A DNA stretch of 64,000 nt from Haliotis asinina (GCF_037392515.1 NC_090282.1:31233554-31297553), one strand, 5' to 3'. Numbered from the stretch's first letter, positions 49,045 through 60,239 are shown. Notes: generated by a model not told the origin, from the sequence alone. A program made the numbers and translations.

Positions 49045-49239
49045 CTTTATTGCTTATGATGAGGTCCTCCAGTAGTTGTCTCTTCTGCTCCGTGTCGAGA
49101 GTCAGCAGACGACCGCCTTCGCTGTTGCACGTGTCACGTGCGTCTGTCCAGTTCATTGGCCAGTAGTAGTGGAACCGCAGTGCCAGTTTGGAAATGTTGA
49201 ATGTCCGGTAACCAGGTGGCAGGATGCCACCCTCAATGT
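49045..49239 (-). CDS. C-type lectin-like protein, exon 2 (N-terminal half of lectin domain)
   Basis: 195 bp between acceptor ATTTTTAG at 49240 and donor AATAAAG|GTGAAT at 49045, phase 1 at both ends. It encodes predicted residues 112-177. The first half of the lectin fold is plain: FHYYWPMNW, then W142-T-D-A145-R-x2-C149, GGRLLTLDTEQKRQLLEDL, as in the family WxxAxxxC...GxxLxxIxxxxE pattern. Joined to exon 3 through a split GAC codon, the domain has the four core cysteines of the short form (C149, C222, C238, C246). The phase 1-1 structure is typical of shuffled extracellular modules. On the other strand, a LINE remnant starts about 140 bp away in the upstream intron. Confidence 0.88.
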
Positions 49240-50133
49240 CTAAAAATGATATATTATTAAATAAATACGTTGTCTGAACAGAGGGGCAGATAGGGGATCA
49301 AAATTGGTACATGCACTAAAATTGGCAGGATTGCTCAGAAAATAACGTTGGCCAATCAAAAATCCAATATGGCAGGCACGGGTTATATTAAAACGTTAAG
49401 TTGTATAGATTCAAAATTACATATTTCAGACTCAGATCAAGTACCATTATCATGCCCTATAAACATTGGTGATTTAGGGATAGAAACCGATAACAATCGA
49501 AATGAAGGAAGCGTAGAGTGTTATCAAATTGACAAATTCATTTAAGAGTATAGATTATCATGATGGTGCCAACATAACGTCTGATGTAGCATTTGATGTC
49601 TTTCAACAATTTGTAAACATAAACATCAGTGCTGCAGCGGACATGCTGGTAGAAGTTATGAGTCATGTAGGAAGCCATTTACGTGTAACTGACGTACATA
49701 AAGTAACTAAACATAAGCCTGCACTACCTTAGTGGCTGGATCAAGACTGAGCGTGCTAGGAGAAAACATTCTTTTACCTGAACACGTTTCGGAGATGTGG
49801 GGCCAGAGAAACTCTCAAATATTATGCAAAGAGGAATCTCAAAAGTGTATACCGGTAAAAATCTCGACAATGTGGTAGCATGATTGCTGATGAAATATTT
49901 GTAGCAGCTGCAGAGGTAAAATCCCTTACAGATGGTTCGGGAGGAAATAACTGTATTCCCACTGGTAAATGGGTTACACATTTCAAGAAATTACTTCATC
50001 CTGCAACCAATGTAAATGATGAAGGGTTTGATGAAAACGCCATGAATATATATCAAGTTATAACTGTTCAGATCGTGACGGTGACGACTACTTATCAGAT
50101 CCAGTAACTAGAAGTGAAACAGAACTGGCTACC

Positions 50134-50238
50134 TATTCTCGAAACATTCGTAGCCTTACGAACTTCTTACGCCCATTCTTAACACATTGGCTACGATCAA
50201 AGTTACGAATTCTTAGGGCTACGAACGTTTCGAGAATA
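50134..50238. mobile_element. 105-bp foldback element inside the LINE
   Basis: TATTCTCGAAACATTCGTAG at the left is the inverted match of CTACGAACGTTTCGAGAATA at the right, with arms of about 32 bp. It interrupts the LINE remnant, so it inserted later. Confidence 0.88.
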
Positions 50239-50847
50239 AGGGCCCAGGATATCAAATCCCTCAAGATCGGAAAATCCCCGTCCACGTACGGAATACCACC
50301 CGATTGATTGGTCTACACCATCAAGAGTAGATATGGGTGTGGATAGGTTCTATCACACTTATCTGGAGATCAACAGCTTTGGCGATGTCAACTTCATTAT
50401 ACTTTGCTCCCGAGTCCAAAAAAACAATAGGGGCATTCCACTTATTATAATCCCTTTGAAGTGTTTCAGGCTTATCTGTTCATTGCAGTATATGTTGTCT
50501 TCAGGAAAACATTACTGACAGCATACACGTGGAAGTAATCTACTGAGTTCATTTCAAGACTAGCGGCAACCTTCATTTGTGACTGGATTTACCTTAGGGT
50601 AGACTTTCAGTTGCAATTAAATTTTGAGAATTGGGCAAGTCACAAAAAACATCCTGACGCAAAATATCTGTTGGTTGCCACTTGCAAAAATATCACGATG
50701 GTAAAATGTTGTGATTTACATTATGTTTGTTGTAAAGAAAGTTTATAGTGTCTATTAAACTTTGGACAGAACAGATAATCCAAAGTGACATTGTGAGTAA
50801 AATCAAACGCTTTGATAATACACAATAAATGTCGCACATGTCATTAT

Positions 50848-50959
50848 CCCAGACTTGGGATTGCTTTTATCCCAGACTTGGGATTGCTTTTATCCCAGAC
50901 TTGGGATTGCTTTTATCCCAGACTTGGGATTGCTTTTATCCCAGACTTAGGATTGCTTA
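50848..50959. repeat. 23-bp tandem repeat, 5 units
   Basis: Units start at 50848, 50871, 50894, 50917 and 50940; the first four are identical, the last has one change (CTTAGG for CTTGGG). Each begins with CCCAGACTTGGGA, nearly self-complementary. It lies within the LINE remnant, just before the reverse transcriptase motifs. Confidence 0.95.
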
Positions 50960-51760
50960 CAACGCTGTATTCGACATCAGTATGATTACACCATTGTATA
51001 AGAAAGGTAATAAGCATGGCCCGAAGAATTATCGTGATATATCATTTTTGAATATGTTGGGTAAAAGTTTTACTTCTATCCTTGACTCCAGAATTCGTAT
51101 CTGGTTGGGGATTGCATGCGATTTTACATGAGCGTCAAGCAGGATTTAGAGCTGTCTATACAATAGTCGATACCATATTTGTCCTTCAGTCTCTATGCCA
51201 GAAATATCTAAGAAAACCCAAACATCGATTTTATGCAGTTTTTATTGGCTTTAGAAAAGCCTTTAATTTTGTAGATAGAAATAAGCTTTTATATATGTAC
51301 ATGTACTTCTCGTCAAAGGTGTCCATGGTAAAATGTTCAAGTTGCCGAAAGATATGTATGATAATATATGATGATAGGTATCAGCTTGCGTTAAAGTAGG
51401 AAATAAGAGATCTTGAATCTTTAACCCACCATATGGTGTAAACCATGGTTACATGTTTAGTCCAGCTCTGTCTTACATTTTTTCTCAATGAGCTTGTGTA
51501 GAAATGAATAATTGAGAATTAAGAGGAATATTTGTCAAAGATGGTTTTAATGATATTTTGTTACTGCATTTTGCAGATGATGTTACCTTTCTTGATGGCA
51601 CTGTTATCGGTTTACAAAGAAAACTTGATACCTTGTATCGTTTTTGCTCTAAGTGGGAATATCTTAAGAAATTAGAAATATGGTTCCATAATGGAAAGCA
51701 AATGAATTTTGTATCACGTCATAAATATCTAGGTGTTGTTTTTACAACAAACTGATATGG

Positions 51761-52929
51761 TCGAAGACATGTGAAACACTAAGTCTCCAAGTCCTGTATC
51801 TACCTAGTTTCTACCAAACGTTTCCATCAAGATTAAAATGTAAACTTCTTTTAACAAATGCACATCTATTGAAGTCAGTTGCAATACTTCTAAAGCTAAA
51901 CTTGACTGTATGAAAATGAACTAATTACAATTACTAATTACAATGTTCTTGTTCTTGTTATATGTTTGTACTGAATAAACTTCTGTCTTGCATCGTGTGA
52001 TCGAACTCATTAAATCTGATTATACAATGTCTGAAACGGTGAAATATTATTGAATACATACAATGTCTGTCACAGTTACATCGAACGTGTTGAGACTCAG
52101 TATTTTTATACAATGTTTGAAACGGTGAAGTGTACTTGAATACATAGAATGTCTGACACGGTGAGATCGAACGTTTTGAATATAATTATACAATGACTGA
52201 AATGGTGAACATTAATTAACATTTTATTTGAACGTAAATGGGAAAATATTATTGATAGACACCTTGATTGGAAAAGCATCTATCTAGAACCATTTAGAAA
52301 AACACCCCTCACTCTGGGAACACACCATCAGCAGCGAGTGCGGCCACCCTGTAGTTCTATACACGCCAACACACGTCTCCCCATTGACATCGTCAGTCGG
52401 CGGATGAAGTCAGCAAGAATCCCGTTCCATAAGTCCAAGAGAGAGTCCATTTTAGTTCCTGTCGGTTCGCTGAAGGTGATACACGCTGTCTCAACTGACG
52501 ATCACGATAACCCAAGAGATGTTCACTGGGGTTCACGCGATGGTACTACAAACGGTCTTTTAACACTTCAGCCCTGTATCGCGGGATACTCAGATTCCTA
52601 TGATGATATGGCTGCATAAAAAAATAATAAATGTTTCTCGGGCACATTTTTGTCAAAGGTGACGAGGGCGGTAGGTCTTTTTTTAAAATGTTTGACAGAA
52701 AAATGTGACACATTTTTATTTTTTCTCTCTCAGAAATACAGCTTTGGAACTTTAGCTCCTGTTACTGACTTGTAGAGCCATACACACTCGCTCTTACAGC
52801 CACTCATTCTACAGTTAGGATGATCGGGACGCGGTCAATTCGAAATTATTTTTTGTAAATGGCAACAAAAATTGTTAGGCCCACAAAAATAAGTGATGCG
52901 CTGATGCCCGAAAAAGAGTTCACTTTTTT
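51761..52929. other. Intronic stretch, nothing recognised
   Basis: 51980-52200 contains diverged direct repeats of a TACAATGTCTGAAACGGTGA-type phrase (about 4 times). A 93-codon plus frame at 52338-52619 has no motif. Confidence 0.4.
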
Positions 52930-53400
52930 ATGTAGCCTAACCAGGCCACACACGTCGCCCTAAACCGTGACGCCTTCACAGCCGCCGAACTTCGTGCACA
53001 GCTTGGCGCATCTGCTCTACGTAGTATACTCGATCTCGGCCTTTGTTTATGAAGAGACTGAACCGACCTGCATCTGTAAAAAGGACGTTCTTAAAGTCAC
53101 GTTGCTGCCACAGGCGCACATGTCCATTACAGTTGCCTGTGAAGACGGGTCAGGGCCATTCCACGGAAAGGGTAGTAGGGTTGTATACCAGCCATTCCAA
53201 GTCGTAGAAAGGCTGTTCCTCTCCTGATGGCATGTTCTAGTGCTTCCGCTGCTGTTGACATCACCCATGTGAATACGTTCCGGGGGTGAATCTGTCGGAT
53301 GTAGTGATCTTCGAACGCTTGGTCTTCCCGATCGTGGGAGGTCTTGGGTCCTACCTGTTTGCTGTAGCGGTTTATCAATTAGACAACCGAAGCCGGAGTG
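52930..53400 (-). pseudogene. Decayed Tc1-like transposase fragment
   Basis: On the minus strand, the DNA-binding part appears first (LQQTGRTQDLPRSGRPSV, about 53367-53310), continues in another frame (STAAEALEHAIRRGTAFLRL, then YYPFRGMALTRLHRQL) and then in a third (NVLFTDAGRFSL, followed by NKGRDRVYY). These match the order of the Tc1/mariner helix-turn-helix domains and the start of the DDE catalytic domain; the usual FTDESRF reads FTDAGRF. The rest of the catalytic domain and the terminal repeats were not found. It has at least two frameshifts and a stop, and lies in the lectin intron in the same orientation as the gene. Confidence 0.82.
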
Positions 53401-54226
53401 ACGTGAAGACCCAATATTGGCTGCAGATATAACATAGGTATTTATACCACAATCATGCACGTGCATTTGGATCTGAGCCACAATGACGTTTTTCACGTTT
53501 TGAAAAATGTACGATTCGTACAGCTGCATTGTTATCAGGACCATGTTACGTTTTGGTGAATGTTTCAGGCTTGTGTTGATACAAGTCCCTACGTCCCTAC
53601 GTTTTCATACAATTACTTTAAGTGTGATAACTTTCTTTTGCCCGGTAGTTCTGTTAAAGGTGAAAGAAAAGTACCGACTGTTGCTTTAGTTTTCATGAGG
53701 AGTGTCTGCATGTTTCGTAAGTATTGAATATCCAATCATCCATTCAGTCTACACTGAACAGTAATCTCTATGGGATCATTGACAATGCCATGAGCAGACA
53801 CGAGTAACAAGAGACTCATTTCGTAATTGAAAATACAACCACTGGTAGTGGCACTTAATGTTGTAATTCACTACCTTGAGGAGAAATGAAGAGTCATTAA
53901 AAACTCACTGTTTTTCGCAAATAACTCGCTCCGTCCTTTGAGGCTAACCATATAACGTTGAAAAGTTAGTCAGTGTATCTTAACATAAAGTAAATTTGAG
54001 TCTGTGGTTGTCTGTAAATATTCGGGGATGCCGGGACCTGTGGTGACAATTGTCAGTCGAGCGTGCGACCAGTGTTTAAATATTCATATCAACTACTCAC
54101 TAATTATACACATGTATTAGCTGAAATGATATACCATTAGCACCGGTATAAAACATGTTAAGTGTGTCATAGTAGGCAATACACTTTCTCAGTGCATTCT
54201 CTGAGTCATGATGTTGGCGTCTGACT

Positions 54227-54330
54227 CTCAGAACTCCGAGTGCATGGGTTCAAATCCAGGATAGGACTCAACCCTACGTATACCGGCTACGCTATTGTTA
54301 GAATTAATTTTATGAGTTATACCTTTGTTT
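54227..54330 (+). mobile_element. Family E element with tRNA-like B box
   Basis: Same as 34348-34460. Upstream sequence GTTGGCGTCTGACTCTCAGA resembles the anticodon-arm region of tRNA-Ser/Leu-type genes, and GGTTCAAATCC is a consensus B box, but the secondary structure does not close as a working tRNA. Confidence 0.7.
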
Positions 54331-54810
54331 CGATTGGTAGTTTGTCATTTCTTACATTGTGCAATATTTGACAGGTTGGTTCTGAAGTCTTTGCGTGGAT
54401 TTCCAAGGGGATTGTCGGTGGTCTGAAGTTGGTGCTGAGCAACTATTCGGAAACCAAACCAACAGAATCATTCATTAGCCATTCATTTCATAAATCTCAA
54501 CATTCATTGCGCCAAAACTGCCCAAAGGGATTTAATATGGCTGAACATTGCGCGTCTCTCTTTTGAAGACGTAATGCCTTTCTAAGTCTGTATCAGCTCA
54601 CAACAGCTGCACGGAATGTGTGTACTCATGGGAATCCTTTTATATGTATGTTTTTATATATATGAAATACTACATGTGCTACTATCTGTGGCTGAGCATA
54701 CTAAAACACAGTTTTAGTTTCCTGAGGACGAAGCGTAAAGAATTATCCTTTTTGGTGACTGGTATTTTGAATATTACAATTGACCAGCTACACCCACAGA
54801 GTGGACCTAC

Positions 54811-55144
54811 CTTCGTATATGCTGTAGTGTGTGTAGCCAGGGAGTGACATGCTGATGGACACATCGTAAGGTCGGACTACTTCCGGGGTCATCATACAGA
54901 ACTTGACGTATTCTCCGTATGTGAAAGCTGCACACGTGACGTCATTCAGGCAGAACATGGCGCACTCCTCCTTACAGGTGATGGGACTGAGAGGGGGAAA
55001 GGGCGGCATTCGATCATCCATGTCCCACAACCGGTACAGTTTGAAATTCTTCGTGTTGAACTGAAAGTGGCACGTTGCTACGCTGATGAGACATGTGACT
55101 GCTAAAATTTTGCAGATTAGTGATTGGCTTTCCATCGAAGACAT
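54811..55144 (-). CDS. C-type lectin-like protein, exon 1 of coding part (signal peptide and PAN/Apple-like domain)
   Basis: The ATG at 55144 (a second in-frame one three codons on) starts a hydrophobic signal peptide (CKILAVTCLISVATC, residues about 11-25), so the product is secreted. Residues 26-111 form a cysteine-rich module, CHFQF...C57KEEC61AMFC65LNDVTC71AAF...FC83, resembling PAN/Apple domains, which bind proteins or carbohydrates. The exon ends with donor GAAG|GTAGGT, phase 1, which joins the 49239 acceptor through a GAC codon. An acceptor, TTATTCCAG, at 55156 puts 11 untranslated bases in this exon and implies a 5' untranslated exon upstream. If no exon is missing the mature gene encodes 266 residues. 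PAN plus C-type lectin secreted proteins occur in molluscs and are often linked to innate immunity or mucus; that role here is inference. Confidence 0.85.
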
Positions 55145-55396
55145 TTGTTCTGGTCCTGGAATAAAGATAGGAACACGAGTGTATTATTTAAGTCTGTATT
55201 TACAGGTGTAATGCAGTGTTTACTTGTTTATATTATGCTATGCACTTGCAACTATAATGGGTGAATGCTTACGTATATTGAAATGATGTGTCAAAACATT
55301 ACATTGACTGCGCATCTGTAATATGTGTCATCATGACACAACATGCAGATGTAGATGTAACTGTCTATAGTGACGAGTCATATCTAAATATAAAAG

Positions 55397-55574
55397 GGTG
55401 GTGGGGTAGCCCAGTGATTAACACGTCTGCTTGACAAGCTGCAGACCTTCGTTCGAATTCTCACATGGGTATATTGTGTGAAGCCCATTTCTGATGTCCC
55501 CTGCCGTGATATTGCTGGAATGTTACTAAAAGCGGCGTTAAACCTTAATCACTCACTCACTCCCGCACTCACTC
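55397..55574 (+). mobile_element. SINE family B, nearly full length
   Basis: GGTGGGGTAGCCCAGTGATT (A-box-like), CGTTCGAATTCTC (B-box-like), AAGCCCATTTCTGATGTCCC body, AAAGCGGCGTTAAACC and ACTC repeats. A useful reference copy for family B. Confidence 0.95.
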
Positions 55575-55614
55575 TAAATATAAAGTGCCTTTCTCTCTCT
55601 GTGAAAATTCTGAA

Positions 55615-55650
55615 AAATTCTCTCTCACTCTCTGTCTCTCTGTCTCTCTC

Positions 55651-55690
<40 letters not shown>
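55615..55690. repeat. (TC)n microsatellite
   Basis: TC-dinucleotide run with occasional TG and AC interruptions, just after the SINE. Confidence 0.95.
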
Positions 55691-56361
55691 ACCAATGTCG
55701 GTTAACCCTAATTTGATCGCTTGACATGTGCGAGTGGTATTGCGTTAGTGACTTACCCTGGATGATTGTAAATTTACTTACCCTCTAACATCTGGCTTCG
55801 TACAGACACGATCCATGACGTAATAGGTGAGGGGCTAGTTTTCGATTTATTGGACCGAGATTTTAGGAATTTCCACCGTTTGAAATCTTCAGTGCTATAT
55901 TACAATACACGCAGTTGATCGATTAATGTCATTTCTCTGTCGTCTATTTGACAGTTGTTGTCCAGATTTCTGGAGTCAATATTTAGTGTGGGTGTATTTA
56001 TTCAGCGACAATCAATCAACACAAGCAGGACGCTGGGCATAGGAGAACCATACTAAAATGTTTGAACAAAAGCTGAATGGTCAGGGCTGCAGGACATAAG
56101 GCCTTATAGTTAATATGCTTGCAAACATTTCATGGTAAACGTGGAGGGTATTCTCCAGTTTGTGTAATATCCTCATTATAACTTGTACTATATGTCCCTT
56201 GCTGTTTATTTCGAAGAATAATTGACTTGCCCTTGTTAGTGTTTGTGACAGGAGCCATGACAAGCTCACCATTTTGAGAATACCTAGGTTTAAACATTTA
56301 ACTACGGCACGGTACCTAGGCAGGCTAACAATATTAAACCTGCACCCGCACAGTAAACGGT

Positions 56362-56522
56362 AATTTAGTCTGTCAAACAGACGTTGAAACAAATATGTCC
56401 AAGAAATCCCTCGCAAGTCTAGAATATGCGGCAAGTCCAGTTTTCCTCAGTTTGAGGAAGAAAGTCTCTTTCATTATTCTTATGAGAATTCTTTGGGAAC
56501 ATTGTTTGTAGACGTTAGCCTT
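56362..56522 (-). mobile_element. Family D element, diverged
   Basis: ATATGTCCAAGAAATCCC, GCAAGTCTAGAATATGCGGC and GAGGAAGAAAGTCTC match family D in reverse orientation, ending near AGACGTTAGCCT. Confidence 0.78.
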
Positions 56523-57072
56523 AACGGTGCCGATACTTTCCACATATTTTTACCTGCATGTTTTCCTGGGTAGGGGAAATAACCTTGAAGACGGCGTCTA
56601 ACATCAGGTAGGATCAATTAATCCTGGTGGTTGTAAATGTTCATACCTTGTAGGCAATCATTTTTCTATAGGTAATTTGTTCATTGAAAATACCATTCGA
56701 TTGACAATTTGGGCAAACAGAAAGCTCGAAAACCTCGAAGTCTTGGATAAAATCATTAACCATTGTGAATTGGGTACAGGTGTGTCGAAGTGGGAACAAA
56801 GATTAAATGGTGATTACATTAGAATTATCAGTACGGTAGATGGAATCAAGCTGAGTTTTGTGTTGCGTGATTGTTGCTATGGTGATGTATCAGAACTACA
56901 AACCGATCGTTACTAAAATGTCGACCAGATATGAGTCTATTGGATATATTTCCTGTTGATAACCACAGCGACATGTCAGACTGATAAATAAATATGAATA
57001 AAGTTTGAAATACACAAGACAAAACGTTTACTGAAGAGACAAACTTTTGTTCTACAATAACAATATTTATAG

Positions 57073-57125
57073 TATGAGTGAGTATGGTTTGAGCAATATC
57101 CAGCAATATCACGGCCTGGGATGCG
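57073..57125 (-). mobile_element. SINE family B tail fragment
   Basis: TATGAGTGAGTATGGTTTGA and CCAGCAATATCACGGCC match the tail and adjoining body. Confidence 0.7.
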
Positions 57126-57247
57126 TGTAATTGGGTGTGTATTTATAAAATGGTCTCGAGCATTGACATTAAGTTACAACATAATTAGATGCTTGGATCT
57201 ACATAGTTACATAGCGTAATAAGAAGGAGGTTTCAAAGAAATGCAAG

Positions 57248-57408
57248 CCTTAGGTTAATTGGTCTTCAGCAACACAGGCTTGTCGAGACCGGCCCGCTGG
57301 CTTGGTTTGATTGCCAGGTCCAGACTATTTACAGATCGTCGACATATTGCTGGATTATTGCTTCACTTCCAGTGAGTCGAACTGTTAAAGAACTTAAACA
57401 ACAACAAC
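57248..57408 (+). mobile_element. SINE family A, degraded, AAC-type tail
   Basis: GGTCTTCAGCAACACAGGCT, CTGGCTTGGTTTGA, CAGGTCCAGACTATTTACAG and an AAACAACAACAAC end. Confidence 0.75.
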
Positions 57409-57751
57409 ACACTTCAATCTACTGACTTGACGTGTGGTGTTCCATAGGGATCTGTCCTAGGTCCTGATCTTTTCTCTTGCACTCAGCCACTCGGAATCCT
57501 GATGCAAAAACATTCTCTTCTCTTCAACAGTTATGCAGGTGACCAACAGCTAGCTGTACGTCAGCATTAAACCGATCAACATTCAGAATGCAATGTCCCA
57601 ACTTGAACTGTTCATCAAAAGCTTTCAATGGTGGATGTCACCCAACGTTCTTTTGATTGAGATGGACAGAATGTTGTCTGATCGAGTGCAGAAGAAGCCA
57701 GAAGAACACCTAGATCAACGCTGTATATTGTTAAAAATGCGTTTATATGCA

Positions 57752-57918
57752 TGAAATACCCCTGGGGGTAAATGTTCTCCCGTAGGCAAATAATCTCTGG
57801 AGCAAGCGCAAATATACCCACTGGGGTAAATTTACCCCCGGGGGTATATGCCTTTTCCCGACATATAATACCCTCGTGGGGGCAGATATACTCCCGGGAA
57901 AATATACCACGGGGATAT
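57752..57918. repeat. Evenly spaced GC-rich palindromes in AT-rich DNA
   Basis: About nine GC-rich cores of the CCC-N-GGG type (for example ACCCCCGGGGGT centred at 57840 and CTCCCGGGA at 57895) alternate with TATA/AAAT-rich spacers. Centres lie about 17-23 bp apart. Neither strand is favoured, and frames stay open on both (57615-57938 minus, 57772-57963 plus) with no known domain. Best described as a diverged minisatellite of self-complementary units. Confidence 0.8.
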
Positions 57919-57998
57919 TTGAGTGCATGTATACACATCTTTAGAGATCAGACTATTCCGTGATTGACATCATGACTTTCTTCCAGTTTGAATGATTG

Positions 57999-58198
57999 CT
58001 TGGTTTGTTGTTTAATGCACTCAGCCACATTTCAACTGTTTGGCGGAGATCTGTAAATAACTGAGTGTGAAGGAAGCAACCATGATCAACAGCATGAGCA
58101 TCGATCTATACGCAGCTGGGTACGATGACATGCATTAACCTAGTCGACGAGCCTGACCACTCGATCCTGTTAGTCGCCTCTTACGCCAAACATGGGTC
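57999..58198 (-). mobile_element. SINE family A with TTTG-type tail
   Basis: GGTTTGTTGTTTAATGCACT at the tail side, then ATCTGTAAATAACTGAGTG, CAGCATGAGCATCGATCT and GTTAGTCGCCTCTTACG. Confidence 0.9.
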
Positions 58199-58811
58199 TT
58201 TCTTTTTTTGTCAAATAATGTGCACCCATCGCGCCATTTCTGGTATACTTATTGGTGTCCATTGTCTTTCTCGAGTCAGTATAGTCCGCGTATTTCTTCT
58301 GTTTGGTTACTGCCTCGTCTTATATAGATCCGTACAGCACTGTTGGCGATCTATGAAGCCCTGTATTCAGTATTCGTTAAAACAATTCGGACAACTATTC
58401 TTGGCAAACTTTTAAAACAAATAGCTCCAGATGGGGATTTTAAAGGTTCTATTTAAGGGGGATATAACATTTATTCAACAACTATCATGTTGCATTTTAT
58501 GCAGTAAACAAAGCATTAAGTCTCCTGTTTAATACTGGTTTTCCAGCCCTGGAAGTACAAGACACGGTTAAAATAGCAGCATAGCATATATTGGACATTA
58601 AAGTACTGTCGGAAACGAATCTAGATGGATATGGATATTGTGTGTAAATTGTTATGACATGCCGTTTGCTTCCCTAGTTGAATTCCCCTAAAAGATTATC
58701 GTTTCTCAGCCGATATCTCTATTCCCAATCCGACTCCAGCCACCGTCCGTGACACCCGTCTTGACACACCGTTTGAGACGACGCCTCCTACTTGTTTCTT
58801 TTCAAAGTAAG

Positions 58812-58901
58812 AGACTCCTTGGTAACGACATCATTAATAGTTCCAGTATTAATGTTAGACTCCTTGGTAACGACATCATTAATAGTTCCAGTATTAATGT
58901 T
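58812..58901. repeat. Perfect 45-bp tandem duplication
   Basis: 58812-58856 and 58857-58901 are identical by eye. The period is a multiple of three, so the surrounding 71-codon frame (58749-58964) is kept; no domain is visible. Confidence 0.92.
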
Positions 58902-59835
58902 GCACGTTTTACATCACCAGTCGTTTATAATGGAGCAGAGTTTGATTTTATGATGGGTATATAAAAAATGTCCTTTAAAATACAATACCATCTCACACTA
59001 ATTTGCATTTGGACTTGGGTAAAAGCCGCATTAATCTCTCCTCAGTAAAGTCCCTTTTCTACCTTTCCTATCTCACTAAAACGGAGACTGTAGTTAGGCC
59101 AATGTTTCACACTTTCACATATTAACTACATTCATTGTAGATATAAAAACGAAAAACAGTGGTTTTGTCTTATTTCCGACATTACTTTATTTAGGACTAT
59201 CTTTACGAACATGACTTTCAGACTCTGGACATGATATCAGCTTCTCAGCGCGTATAATAAATCCTTGACAACATTCGACCCCAGGCTTTGAAATCACAGA
59301 ATCAGTATTACATTAATTATGCATATATGTTTCGCACGTAAGCATATTCAGAGTTTAAGTTTGAAAACGAACAATTCGAGTTTCATTAAATGAGGAGAGA
59401 TTCCACTCGGGATATAGGATCTGATTTCAGCGAGTTCGAGAGGACCCGTGCTTAATGTTTCCACATTCACTGTTGAAAGGTTCACTGAACTGGTGAATTG
59501 TTTTTTATGCCATATAACGACGTGGTATGTTGTTCTTGCTCTTACCAAAAAAGGATGGCTCTATGTTCTCCTTGAAAAACTAATGAAGGTCAAATTATAT
59601 TTATTGACAATCTTCCTTCACTAACAGTATGTTTAAAAAAGACAGTCGAAATATTTATTCTGAATGATGCTACACACAGATTTCCAATATATGCTGGACA
59701 CTAAATTTGTTGACATGTGTATCAGTATGTAATAATAGGTAGTTTCAGTAATCAGGACAGTTGATACATAGCGTGTAATGAAACATATTGGGGAGTCTCC
59801 CAAATGTCTTACTGTTGCCTTATGCGCCCTCTGGG

Positions 59836-59960
59836 GGCGCATCCACCTGTCTGCTCATGGTGGTGATCACTGAATTGTCTGGTCCAGACTCGATTATTAT
59901 TTATAGACCGCAACTCTCTGGAATATTGCTGAGTGTGGCGTTAACCAACCAGTCAACCAA
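59836..59960 (+). mobile_element. SINE family A 3' fragment
   Basis: GGTGATCACTGAATTGTCTG, GTCCAGACTCGATTATT, GGAATATTGCTGAGTGTGGC and a GTTAACCAACC end. Confidence 0.88.
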
Positions 59961-60173
59961 AGGTGTGGTGTAGCCTTCGGTCAACAAGCTTTAGCGTTGA
60001 ATAGCCATCGATATGGGTGCAGTTATTTCTTTCTACATTTGGCAATTGACTAACAAAACACGATTTGTTCTGATAATAAAGGATTGAATTCCACACAACT
60101 TCCTTCCCCTGTGGAGTTAATGTATTTAATGTGTCCACTGCTTGTGTTGCATAACGAGTCAAAAACAACTTAC

Positions 60174-60213
60174 CTGGAGTCCTCCGATGCCGGTCTGTGT
60201 GAGCCACGGAATT
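60174..60213 (-). other. Possible 5' untranslated exon of the lectin gene
   Basis: The minus strand shows a textbook donor, CTCCAG|GTAAGT, after 60174. The sequence before it contains an in-frame ATG (60207), but the frame leads nowhere with the known exons. Since the coding exon at 55155 has its own acceptor and needs an upstream exon, this is a natural candidate. The transcription start is set only by the TATA-like sequence. Inference. Confidence 0.3.
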
Positions 60214-60239
60214 CGTAGGTTGACAACAGTCATCAAGGG

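Larger units (their letters stand above)
49380..51760 (+). pseudogene. Decayed non-LTR retrotransposon (LINE) ORF2 remnant
   Basis: Pieces in several frames, in correct order: an endonuclease-like end (SDSDQVPLSC, about 49440), the linker with a TGKWVTHFKKLL phrase (about 49960), reverse transcriptase motifs ITPLYKKGN and NYRDISFLNMLGKSF (about 50985-51080), ERQAGFRAVYTIVD (about 51130), and FADDVTFL (about 51570) with KYLGVVF (about 51725). The motif A region reads IGFRKAFN, so both its usual aspartates are lost. Many stops and shifts, a tandem array and a foldback insertion show it is long dead. It lies in the lectin gene intron, antisense to that gene. The clade cannot be decided by eye. 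Confidence 0.88.

Noticed and set aside
57615-57963. Glycine/proline-rich proteins on both strands
   Set aside because: Frames are by-products of the palindromic array.
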